Positions 44,024 through 51,651 of a stretch of 64,000 nt of DNA are shown here, in pieces (position 1 is the first letter of the stretch; each line of letters starts with the position of its first letter). Under the pieces are notes generated by a model. That model searched no databases, was not told the origin of the DNA, and was given only the letters and a program-made list of their open reading frames with translations. Source of the DNA: Rhizobium sp. 11515TR (GTDB taxonomy: Bacteria; Pseudomonadota; Alphaproteobacteria; Rhizobiales; Rhizobiaceae); NCBI RefSeq assembly GCF_002277895.1, contig NZ_CP022999.1:186001-250000 (forward strand). Reading direction: 5' to 3'. The position numbers and the translations under genes are program-made.

Positions 44024-45358
44024 ATGTCCAATCTTCTTCTCAGCTATTACGGCGATGATTTTACCGGCTCCACCGACGTCATGGAGGCGCTTGCCTCGAA
44101 CGGCGTGCCGACGGCTCTCTTCCTCGGCGTTCCGAGCAAAGCCATGCTGGAGCGGTTCAAGGATTGCCGCGCCATCGGCATTGCCGGCACCAGCCGAAGC
44201 GAAACGCCGCAATGGATGGATGAGCATCTGACATCCGCATTCGAATGGTTGAAGGGCCTCGATGCCGCCATATGCCATTACAAGGTCTGCTCGACCTTTG
44301 ATTCCAGCCCTAAGATCGGCAGCATCGGCAAGGCGATCGAGATCGGCAAGGCGCTCTTTGCGCAGTCCGTCGTGCCGGTCGTGGTCGGTGCGCCGCAGCT
44401 CAAGCGCTACACCACTTTCGGCCATCTGTTCGCGGCCTATCAAGACAAAGTCTTCCGGATCGACCGGCATCCTGTCATGAGCCGGCATCCCGTCACGCCG
44501 ATGGATGAGGCCGACCTGGCCTTGCATCTGAGCAGGCAGACGTCCCTCCCTGTCAGCCTCGCCGATCTCATCACAGTCCGGGCCGCCGACGCCGATACGC
44601 GGATCGATGCGTTGACGGGTAACAACGGGGGTATCGTGCTGCTTGACGTCGATAGTGCGGAAACGCAGGCCGCCGCAGGACATCAGCTATGGCGTCTTGC
44701 AGGCAAGAGTAACGCCTTCGTCGCGGGCTCATCCGGTGTCGAATATGCCCTTCTCGATGCCTGGCGCAACGAAGGTCTGATCGGAGAAAAGCCGGAATTC
44801 GCTCCTCCCGGCAAGGTCGATCGCCTCGCGGTCGTTTCCGGCAGCGTATCGCCGACCACCGAACGGCAAATTCGCCGTGCCGTAGCCGATGGTTTTGACG
44901 GCCTCGATCTCGACCCCTTGTCGCTTGTCGGCGAGAGCGCTGAGCGTGCTCTGGACGCAGCGGTCGCTGCGGGCGTGGCCAACCTCAAGGCGGGTCGCAG
45001 CGTCATTCTTCATACGGCGCTCGGCCCATCCGCCGACCGCGGCGGCGATATCGACCGTATTCCTGGCGCCCGACATCGTCTCGGCCAAGCCCTTGGCACG
45101 ATCCTGCGACGTCTGATCGAACAAGAAAATCTCGGTCGCGCCGTCATTGCCGGCGGTGATACGTCGAGCCACGCGCTCAAAGAACTGCGTGTCGAAGCCC
45201 TGACGACGCTTCTCCCATTACCGCAAACGCCGGGATCGCCGCTTTGCACCGCGCATGGCAGCTACGCGCCCACCAATGGCTTGCAGATCGCGCTGAAAGG
45301 CGGGCAGGTCGGCACAGACGATTACTTCGCGCAGATCCGCGACGGCAGTGGATCATAG
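44024..45358 (+). CDS. oiaK: DUF1537-family kinase OiaK, 3-oxo-isoapionate kinase
   Basis: 444 residues. The N-terminal substrate domain starts YYGDDFTGSTDVMEALASNG, the DDFTG signature of the four-carbon acid sugar kinase (DUF1537) family, with CHYKVCSTFDSSPKIGSIGK and VPVVVGAPQLKRYTTFGHLF. The C-terminal nucleotide domain has VVSGSVSPTTERQI and VIAGGDTSSHALKEL, the glycine-rich ATP loops. It should phosphorylate 3-oxo-isoapionate for OiaX, whose gene ends only five bases upstream. The pairing of this kinase with a Rubisco-like protein is the established apiose-pathway arrangement. Confidence 0.9.
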   Translation: MSNLLLSYYGDDFTGSTDVMEALASNGVPTALFLGVPSKAMLERFKDCRAIGIAGTSRSETPQWMDEHLTSAFEWLKGLDAAICHYKVCSTFDSSPKIGSIGKAIEIGKALFAQSVVPVVVGAPQLKRYTTFGHLFAAYQDKVFRIDRHPVMSRHPVTPMDEADLALHLSRQTSLPVSLADLITVRAADADTRIDALTGNNGGIVLLDVDSAETQAAAGHQLWRLAGKSNAFVAGSSGVEYALLDAWRNEGLIGEKPEFAPPGKVDRLAVVSGSVSPTTERQIRRAVADGFDGLDLDPLSLVGESAERALDAAVAAGVANLKAGRSVILHTALGPSADRGGDIDRIPGARHRLGQALGTILRRLIEQENLGRAVIAGGDTSSHALKELRVEALTTLLPLPQTPGSPLCTAHGSYAPTNGLQIALKGGQVGTDDYFAQIRDGSGS

Positions 45359-45387
45359 CTGCGTCATTCTGTTGGCATGCTCATTGA

Positions 45388-45412
45388 CTCATCATACCAC
45401 TTGCGATACCAC
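45388..45412 (+). promoter_or_regulatory. Putative GntR operator upstream of apnO
   Basis: CTCATCATACCAC at 45388-45400 matches the site near oiaX, and a second ATACCAC lies at 45406-45412, a direct repeat with a 12-base period. It sits 27 to 51 bases before the apnO ATG, which would fit repression of an internal promoter for apnO and the importer genes. Confidence 0.65.
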
Positions 45413-45438
45413 ACATTGAAAGTGAACGAGGTACTAAC

Positions 45439-46266
45439 ATGACTGCAATTGCTCTTTTCGGCGCCGGCGGCAAAATGGGCTACCGGCTCGCCAAGAACCT
45501 GAAAGGCTCGCGCTTCGATGTGCGCCATGTCGAGGTCAGCGACGCCGGCAAGGCCCGCCTGAAGAATGATCTTTCCATCGATTGCGTCCCCGTCGATACC
45601 GCGCTGGATGGCGCAGAGGTCGTGATCCTCGCAGTACCGGATACCGCGATCGGCAAGGTTGCCGCCGGCATCGTCGACAAGCTGAAGCCCGGCACGATGG
45701 TTGTTGCTCTCGACGCCGCCGCACCCTTTGCGGGCCATCTGCCGAACCGCGACGATCTTACCTATTTCGTCACCCATCCCTGCCATCCGCCGATCTTCAA
45801 CGACGAGACCGACATGCAGGCCAAGAAGGATCACTTCGGCGGCCTCTTCGCCAAGCAGCATATCGTTTCGGCGCTGATGCAGGGACCGGAAAGCGCCTAT
45901 GCCCTCGGCGAGGAAATCGCCAAGGTCATCTGGGCGCCCGTCATGCGTTCGCACCGCGTCACCGTCGAGCAGATGGCGATGCTGGAGCCGGGCCTTTCTG
46001 AAACGGTCTGCGCCTCGCTGCTCGTCGTCATGCGCCAGGCCATGGATGAATGTGTCGCCCGCGGCGTTCCGGCGGAAGCCGCCCGCGACTTCCTGCTCGG
46101 CCATATGAACGTGCTTGGCGCCGTCATCTTCAAGGAAGTCGACGGCGTATTCTCCGATGCCTGCAACAAGGCGATCGAATTCGGCATCCCTGCCCTCATG
46201 CGCGACGACTGGAAGAAGGTTTTCGAGCCGCAGGAAATCGCAGAAAGCATCCGTCGCATCACCTGA
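45439..46266 (+). CDS. apnO: D-apionate oxidoisomerase ApnO
   Basis: 275 residues, ATG behind GAGGTACTAAC. A Rossmann NAD-binding N-terminus (IALFGAGGKMGYRLAKNLKG) is followed by VVILAVPDTAIGKVAAGIVD, FVTHPCHPPIFNDETDMQAK and a helical C-terminal domain with MRSHRVTVEQMAMLEPGLSE and FLLGHMNVLGAVIF. This is the phosphogluconate-dehydrogenase-like family to which ApnO belongs; ApnO oxidises and isomerises D-apionate to 3-oxo-isoapionate, the substrate of OiaK. The neighbours on both sides supply the preceding and following steps. It has its own operator-like site, so it may start a second transcription unit. Confidence 0.88.
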   Translation: MTAIALFGAGGKMGYRLAKNLKGSRFDVRHVEVSDAGKARLKNDLSIDCVPVDTALDGAEVVILAVPDTAIGKVAAGIVDKLKPGTMVVALDAAAPFAGHLPNRDDLTYFVTHPCHPPIFNDETDMQAKKDHFGGLFAKQHIVSALMQGPESAYALGEEIAKVIWAPVMRSHRVTVEQMAMLEPGLSETVCASLLVVMRQAMDECVARGVPAEAARDFLLGHMNVLGAVIFKEVDGVFSDACNKAIEFGIPALMRDDWKKVFEPQEIAESIRRIT

Positions 46267-46277
46267 TCGACGTCCCC

Positions 46278-46296
46278 GGGAGGGCGATGCCCTCCC
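46278..46296 (+). other. Hairpin between apnO and the substrate-binding protein gene
   Basis: GGGAGGGC at 46278-46285 pairs with GCCCTCCC at 46289-46296 around a three-base loop, with no T run following. It probably stabilises or processes the transcript rather than terminating it. Confidence 0.55.
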
Positions 46297-46345
46297 CTTG
46301 CTGCCCTGCCGGGAACAGGGCCTGTTTCATAACTGGGAGGAGACC

Positions 46346-47287
46346 ATGAAACTGACACGCAGACTGACACTTGCAGCCTTTACCGCTGCACTGGCTCTGG
46401 GCACGGCAATGCCGGCATTCGCAGCCGATCTCATCGCCATCATCACGCCAGCTTTCGACAATCCATTCTTCAAGGCAGAGGCCGTCGGGGCCGAAGCCAA
46501 GGCGAAAGAGCTGGGTTACGAGACGCTCGTCATGACGCATGACGACGATGCCAACAAGCAATCGGAAGTCATCGACACCGCGATTGGGCGCGGCGCCAAG
46601 GCCATCATCCTCGACAATGCCGGTGCGGACGCAACCGTCGCTGCCCTGAAGAAGGCCAAGGATGCGGGCATCCCTTCCTTCCTTATCGACCGCGAAATCA
46701 ACGTCACCGGCATTGCCGTCGCCCAGATCGTTTCTAACAATTACCAGGGCGCCCAGCTCGGCGCGCAGGAATTCGTCAAGCTGATGGGCGAGAAGGGCAA
46801 TTATGCCGAACTCGTCGGCCGCGAAGCCGATACCAATGCCGGCATCCGCTCGCAGGGCTATCACGACGTCATCGACGACTATCCGGACCTGAAGCTGGTC
46901 GCCAAGCAGTCGGCGAACTGGAGCCAGACTGAGGCCTATGCCAAGATGGAAACCATCCTGCAGGCAAATCCTGATATCAAGGGCGTAATCTCGGGCAACG
47001 ACACCATGGCGATGGGCGCGATTGCCGCTCTGCAGGCCGCCGGCCGCAAGGATGTAATCGTCGTCGGCTTCGACGGGTCGAACGATGTGCGGGACTCCAT
47101 CAAGGCGGGCGGCATCAAGGCGACGGTCATGCAGCCAGCTTACGCCCAGGCCCAGAAGGCGGTCGAACAGGCCGACGCTTATATCAAGAACAAGACGGCA
47201 CCGAAGGATGAGAAGCAATTGATGGATTGCGTCCTCATCAATGCCGACAACGCCGACAAGCTTGAAACCTTCGCACTGAAGAACTGA
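46346..47287 (+). CDS. RbsB-type sugar ABC transporter substrate-binding protein (probable D-apiose)
   Basis: 313 residues from the ATG at 46346 with GGGAGGAG upstream; the longer frame is a shadow of apnO. A signal peptide (LTLAAFTAALALGTAMPAFA) is cleaved before ADLIAI. The periplasmic-binding protein type 1 fold shows LIAIITPAFDNPFFKAEAVG, AIILDNAGADATVAALKKAK, SFLIDREINVTGIA, AELVGREADTNAGIRSQGYH and GVISGNDTMAMGAIAALQAA. The arginines and asparagines of the family's sugar site are in place (NDTMAMG, DREIN). Binding of D-apiose is inferred from the pathway genes around it; substrate-binding proteins of this family are known for apiose loci. A strong hairpin follows. Confidence 0.88.
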   Translation: MKLTRRLTLAAFTAALALGTAMPAFAADLIAIITPAFDNPFFKAEAVGAEAKAKELGYETLVMTHDDDANKQSEVIDTAIGRGAKAIILDNAGADATVAALKKAKDAGIPSFLIDREINVTGIAVAQIVSNNYQGAQLGAQEFVKLMGEKGNYAELVGREADTNAGIRSQGYHDVIDDYPDLKLVAKQSANWSQTEAYAKMETILQANPDIKGVISGNDTMAMGAIAALQAAGRKDVIVVGFDGSNDVRDSIKAGGIKATVMQPAYAQAQKAVEQADAYIKNKTAPKDEKQLMDCVLINADNADKLETFALKN

Positions 47288-47299
47288 TGCCACTGGGTT

Positions 47300-47326
47300 G
47301 GAGAGCGCGAGAAACTCGCGCTCTCC
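47300..47326 (+). other. mRNA-stabilising hairpin after the substrate-binding protein gene
   Basis: GGAGAGCGCGAG at 47300-47311 pairs perfectly with CTCGCGCTCTCC at 47315-47326 around AAA, a 12-bp stem without a T run. Such hairpins after binding-protein genes commonly protect the upstream mRNA so the binding protein is made in excess over the membrane parts. Confidence 0.75.
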
Positions 47327-47359
47327 CGATGTCTTTCCTGCGAGATCGAGGTGCATTGC

Positions 47360-48004
47360 ATGTTGAGGACCAGAGGCGCGCTCGTGGCCCTTGTTTTGGC
47401 GGCGGCATTGCCCGGCTGCAAGATTATCAAGACGCCGACGCCCGAGGAGAAGGCGGCAGCGGCGGCAAAGAGTGCCTTCGACCCCGCAACCAAGGTGGAG
47501 GCGATCTGGCAATCCCAGGTACTGCCCGCCATCGACAAACGCGCGGGCGACCTCAAGACGGTGTTGCAGGCGATAGCAACGAATCCCGATGATGCCGGCG
47601 CGAAATACGGAAATCCGCGCAAGCAGAGTTCCTCGCCCTGGACCTATGCCGTCAAGCTGAGCGGCAAGATCGTGGCTGCCGATACCGCCTCCCGCGCCGG
47701 AACCCTTGATGTCGATGTGGATGGCGACGGCAAGGCGGACGCGAAGGTGCAGATCGGCCCGGCGATCCGCGGCACGGCGCTGCGCGACGCGCTGGATTTC
47801 CTGGACTTCAACGAATTCAGGAACCAGATCGAATGGGCTCAATTTGGCAAGGCTTTCAATGAGAAGGCAAACTCGTCCTTTCTGGCAGCTCTACCACGCG
47901 ACGGGCTGATCGGAAAGACGGCTACCGTAACGGGAGCGTTTCCGCTGCCACCATCCGGCCAGCTTCCTTTGATCACCCCTTCGGCCCTGACATTGGGGCA
48001 ATGA
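47360..48004 (+). CDS. DUF2291 lipoprotein associated with a sugar ABC transporter
   Basis: 214 residues from the ATG at 47360 (GAGG nine bases upstream; a GTG three codons earlier is possible). A lipoprotein signal is visible: LVALVLAAALPGCKII, where L-P-G-C is the lipobox and Cys becomes the lipidated residue. IWQSQVLPAIDKRAGDLKTV and SPWTYAVKLSGKIVAADTAS are the DUF2291 core, followed by IGPAIRGTALRDALDFLDFN. DUF2291 proteins lie in carbohydrate ABC transporter operons, but their role is unknown. The stop overlaps the start of the ATPase gene (ATGA), so it is translationally coupled to the transporter. Confidence 0.85.
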   Translation: MLRTRGALVALVLAAALPGCKIIKTPTPEEKAAAAAKSAFDPATKVEAIWQSQVLPAIDKRAGDLKTVLQAIATNPDDAGAKYGNPRKQSSSPWTYAVKLSGKIVAADTASRAGTLDVDVDGDGKADAKVQIGPAIRGTALRDALDFLDFNEFRNQIEWAQFGKAFNEKANSSFLAALPRDGLIGKTATVTGAFPLPPSGQLPLITPSALTLGQ

Positions 48005-49554
48005 CCATGAGCGAAACGCCAAGCAACGACATCATCTTGCGCCTGGAGGACGTTTCCAAGGTCTATTCCGGCATCGTCGCCGTCAGGCACGCCAACCTCG
48101 AGCTGCACCGCGGCGCGGTCAATGTGCTCGTCGGCGAAAACGGCGCCGGTAAGTCTACCCTGATGAAGATCATCGCCGGGGTCGAACGGCCAACCTCGGG
48201 CCGCATCCTGCTCGAGGGAGAAGAAGTCTCCTTCAGCAGCACGGCCGACGCGCAGGCTCGCGGAATCGGCATGATCTTCCAGGAGCTCAATCTCTTTGCC
48301 AACATGACGGTGGCCGAGAACATCTTTGCCACGCGCGAAATCACCCGCGGCATTTTCGGTATCGATCACAAGGCACAGATCGCAAGGGCCAAGGAGTTTC
48401 TGGATCGGCTCGATGCCGGCATAGGCGCCGAAACTATGGTCGAGGACCTGCCGATCGGGCAGCAGCAGCTTGTCGAGATCGCCAAGGCCATCTCACTTGA
48501 TGCCCGCATTCTGATCATGGATGAGCCGACATCGGCGCTATCTGCGGCAGAAGTCGATATTCTGTTCAAGGTCATTGCAGAGCTGAAGGCTCAAGGTGTC
48601 GCGATCGTCTATATCTCGCACCGGCTGGAAGAACTGATGCGCATCGGCGATTATATCACCGTGCTGCGCGATGGGCAGATCACCGGCCAGGCCATGGTTC
48701 GCGATATCGATACGAAATGGATCGTCAGGTCGATGATCGGATCGGATGCCAAGGATTTCGCCAGAGACGGAGGCCATGCCATCGGCAAGGAAGCCTTCCG
48801 CGCCGAGGAGATCAGCCTGCCGAGACGTACAGGCGGCCTTGCCGTCGATCATGTCTCGCTGTCGGTGCGCGCCGGCGAAATCCTCGGCATCTACGGCCTG
48901 ATGGGTGCCGGACGCAGCGAATTCTTCGAATGCGTGATGGGCCGACATATGCATTCGACCGGGCGGATCTATATCGATGGCGTGGAGGTTCGCGGACGCG
49001 ACACCACTCGGCGCATCAGGCACGGCCTTGCGCTGATCCCCGAGGATCGGCAGCGCGAAGGGCTGGTGCAGGTCCTGTCCATCGCCAGCAATTTGACGCT
49101 TGCGAGCCTCGGCCGCTTCGCCCGGCTGTTTTTCCATATCGATCCGGGTGCCGAAAAGGACGCCATTCGCGACATGATCCGCGATCTCTCCATCAAGGCC
49201 CCCAATCCCGATTTCGAGGTCACTTCCATGTCCGGCGGCAACCAGCAAAAGGTCGTCATCGGCAAGGCCCTGATGACGGACCCGAAGGTGCTTTTGATGG
49301 ACGAGCCGAGCCGCGGCATCGATGTCGGCGCCAAGGCCGACGTCTTCCGCACCATGCGCAGGCTGGCCGGCAAAGGCCTGGCAATCTTGTTTTCAACATC
49401 GGACCTTGAAGAGGTCATGGCACTTTCGGACCGCATCGCAGTGCTCAGCAACGGCAAGCTCGTGACCGTTCTCGACCGAAGCGAAGCGACGGAAGAGGCC
49501 ATCATCGCGGCATCCGCCAAGGGACACGGACATACAGGGAAACTCGCGTCATGA
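48001..49554 (+). CDS. Sugar ABC transporter ATPase, RbsA/XylG type (two nucleotide-binding domains)
   Basis: 517 residues; ATG at 48001 overlaps the previous stop, and an ATG two codons later is also possible. The first domain has Walker A VGENGAGKSTLMKI, signature-like IGQQQLVEIAKAISLDARIL and Walker B ILIMDEPTSALS. The second has IYGLMGAGRSEFFECVMG in place of a classical Walker A, as in all RbsA/MglA proteins, then SGGNQQKVVIGKALMTDPKV with VLLMDEPSRGIDVGAKADVF. It powers import by the adjacent permease and binding protein. It overlaps the permease start (ATGA). Confidence 0.95.
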   Translation: MTMSETPSNDIILRLEDVSKVYSGIVAVRHANLELHRGAVNVLVGENGAGKSTLMKIIAGVERPTSGRILLEGEEVSFSSTADAQARGIGMIFQELNLFANMTVAENIFATREITRGIFGIDHKAQIARAKEFLDRLDAGIGAETMVEDLPIGQQQLVEIAKAISLDARILIMDEPTSALSAAEVDILFKVIAELKAQGVAIVYISHRLEELMRIGDYITVLRDGQITGQAMVRDIDTKWIVRSMIGSDAKDFARDGGHAIGKEAFRAEEISLPRRTGGLAVDHVSLSVRAGEILGIYGLMGAGRSEFFECVMGRHMHSTGRIYIDGVEVRGRDTTRRIRHGLALIPEDRQREGLVQVLSIASNLTLASLGRFARLFFHIDPGAEKDAIRDMIRDLSIKAPNPDFEVTSMSGGNQQKVVIGKALMTDPKVLLMDEPSRGIDVGAKADVFRTMRRLAGKGLAILFSTSDLEEVMALSDRIAVLSNGKLVTVLDRSEATEEAIIAASAKGHGHTGKLAS

Positions 49555-50615
49555 CCGCAGATACGTCCTCCGCCTTTGCGACCAATCGTTCGAACGGCTC
49601 CGTTCTCCTGACGCTGATGAAGCTCAGGACCTTCATCGCGCTGTTTGCCGTCGTCATCTTCTTTGCGATCTTTGCACCGAACTTCACCTCGACCGCCAAC
49701 ATCATCCTGATGTCGAAGCATGTCGCGCTCAACGCCTTTCTCGCCATGGGTATGACCTTCGTGATCGTCACCGGCGGGATCGATCTATCGGTCGGTTCGA
49801 TCGTCGGCCTTTGCGGCATGGTGGCCGGCGCCCTCATCCTGAATGGGGTCGAACTGCCGATCGGCTATACCGTCTACTTCAACATCTACGAGATCATTCT
49901 CATCACGCTCGCCGTGGGGCTGCTCATCGGGCTCATCAACGGCTTGCTCATAACCAAGCTCAACGTCGCGCCCTTCATTGCCACGCTCGGGACGCTCTAT
50001 ATCGCTCGCGGCCTGGCGCTTCTGTCCTCCGACGGTCAGACCTTCCCGAACCTGGTGGGTCGGCCGGAATACGATACCACGGGCTTCGATATCTTTGGTG
50101 CGGGTCGTATGCTCGGCCTGCCCGTTTCCATCTGGATCCTGATTGTGCTGGCGCTGCTTGCTGCCTATGTCGCCCGCTCGACGCCGATCGGCCGGCACAT
50201 TTTCGCCGTCGGCGGAAACGAGCGCGCCGCGCGCATGTCCGGCATCCGCGTCGATGTGGTCAAGATCTTCGTCTATATGTTCTCGGGCCTCTGCGCCGCC
50301 ATCGTCGGCATCGTCATTTCGTCGGAACTGATGGCGGCGCATCCGGCGACCGGCGAAAGCTTCGAGCTGAACGCGATCGCGGCGGCAGTGCTCGGTGGCA
50401 CTTCCATGTCTGGCGGCCGCGGCACCATAGGCGGCACGATCATCGGTGCCTTCGTCATCGGCATCCTTTCGGATGGCCTCGTGATGATGGGCGTCTCATC
50501 CTTCTGGCAGATGGTGATCAAGGGATGTGTCATCATCATCGCTGTCGTCGTGGATCAGGCGCAGCGGCGTCTCCAGCAGCGCGTAACTCTCATGCAAATG
50601 GCAAAGGCAGGCTGA
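49551..50615 (+). CDS. Sugar ABC transporter permease, RbsC type
   Basis: 354 residues with about eight to ten hydrophobic segments. It starts TFIALFAVVIFFAIFAPNFT and contains VALNAFLAMGMTFVIVTGGI DLSVGS, the BPD_transp_2 signature, plus LFGVGGNE-like RHIFAVGGNERAARMSGIRV, the conserved cytoplasmic loop that contacts the ATPase, and LNAIAAAVLGGTSMSGGRGT. Partners are the ATPase immediately upstream (ATGA overlap) and the binding protein at 46346. The gene ends one base before apsD. Confidence 0.93.
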   Translation: MTADTSSAFATNRSNGSVLLTLMKLRTFIALFAVVIFFAIFAPNFTSTANIILMSKHVALNAFLAMGMTFVIVTGGIDLSVGSIVGLCGMVAGALILNGVELPIGYTVYFNIYEIILITLAVGLLIGLINGLLITKLNVAPFIATLGTLYIARGLALLSSDGQTFPNLVGRPEYDTTGFDIFGAGRMLGLPVSIWILIVLALLAAYVARSTPIGRHIFAVGGNERAARMSGIRVDVVKIFVYMFSGLCAAIVGIVISSELMAAHPATGESFELNAIAAAVLGGTSMSGGRGTIGGTIIGAFVIGILSDGLVMMGVSSFWQMVIKGCVIIIAVVVDQAQRRLQQRVTLMQMAKAG

Positions 50616-50616
50616 A

Positions 50617-51651
50617 ATGGCAGAACTCAAGGGCGCATTGATCGGTTGCGGCTTCTTCGCGATCAATCAGATGCATGCGTGGCACGACGTCGAAGGCGCC
50701 AGCATCGTCGCGATCTGCGACCGCGACCCGGAGCGGCTGAAGCTCGTCGGCGACCAGTTCGGCATCGAGCGTCGCTACACGGACGCGGCCGCCATGTTCG
50801 CCGATGGTGGCTTCGATTTCGTCGACATCGCAACGACGATGGCGAGCCATCGGGCCTTGGTGGAGATGGCGGCCTCTCACAAAATCCCGGCGATCTGTCA
50901 GAAGCCTTTCGCAAAGACCTTGAGCGACGCCAAGGCGATGGTCGAGGCCTGTGCGCGAGCCGGCGTACCGCTAATGGTGCATGAGAACTTCCGGTGGCAA
51001 ACGCCTATTCAGGCCGTCAAGACGGTCCTGCAATCGGGCGCGATCGGCGAGCCCTTCTGGGGGCGTTTCTCCTTCCGCTCCGGCTACGACGTGTTTTCGG
51101 GTCAACCTTATCTCGCTGAAGGCGAGCGTTTCATCATTGAGGATCTCGGTATTCACACGCTCGACATCGCCCGCTTCATCCTCGGCGACGTTTCTTCACT
51201 GACGGCCCGCACCAGGCGGGTCAATCCGAAGATCAAGGGCGAGGATGTCGCCACCATCCTGCTCGACCATGAAAGCGGGGCGACCTCGATCGTCGATGTC
51301 AGCTACGCCTCCAAGCTTGCGACGGAACCGTTCCCCGAGACCCTGATCGAACTCGACGGCACGAAGGGTAGCATTCGGCTGTCGCAGGGGTATCGTCTCG
51401 AGATCAGCGGCCCCGATGGCGTGACCATATCCGATGCGTCACCCCAGCTTCTGTCCTGGGCCTCACGCCCCTGGCACAATATTCAGGAGAGCGTCCTGGC
51501 GATCCAGCAGCATTGGACCGACCGCCTTGCCAGTGGTGGCGAAACCTCCACGTCAGGCGCGGACAATCTCAAGACGCTGGCGCTTGTCGAGGCCGCCTAC
51601 GAGAGTGCGGCCAACGGGAAGCGCGTCGACATCGGAGCGCTGCTGCGATGA
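50617..51651 (+). CDS. apsD: D-apiose dehydrogenase ApsD (Gfo/Idh/MocA family)
   Basis: 344 residues. ALIGCGFFAINQMHAWHDVE is the Rossmann dinucleotide loop. DFVDIATTMASHRALVEMAA, ICQKPFAKTLSDAKAMVEAC (the EKP-type catalytic lysine motif, here QKP) and VPLMVHENFRWQTPIQAVKT follow in family order. FIIEDLGIHTLDIARFILGD carries the catalytic Asp/His pair. ApsD oxidises D-apiose to apionolactone with NAD. The assignment rests on family plus neighbours ApnL and ApnO. The stop overlaps the apnL start. Confidence 0.87.
   Translation: MAELKGALIGCGFFAINQMHAWHDVEGASIVAICDRDPERLKLVGDQFGIERRYTDAAAMFADGGFDFVDIATTMASHRALVEMAASHKIPAICQKPFAKTLSDAKAMVEACARAGVPLMVHENFRWQTPIQAVKTVLQSGAIGEPFWGRFSFRSGYDVFSGQPYLAEGERFIIEDLGIHTLDIARFILGDVSSLTARTRRVNPKIKGEDVATILLDHESGATSIVDVSYASKLATEPFPETLIELDGTKGSIRLSQGYRLEISGPDGVTISDASPQLLSWASRPWHNIQESVLAIQQHWTDRLASGGETSTSGADNLKTLALVEAAYESAANGKRVDIGALLR

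Noticed and set aside
46259..47842. 527-codon minus-strand frame
   Set aside because: Antisense to the RbsB-type gene and the DUF2291 gene; no family features.
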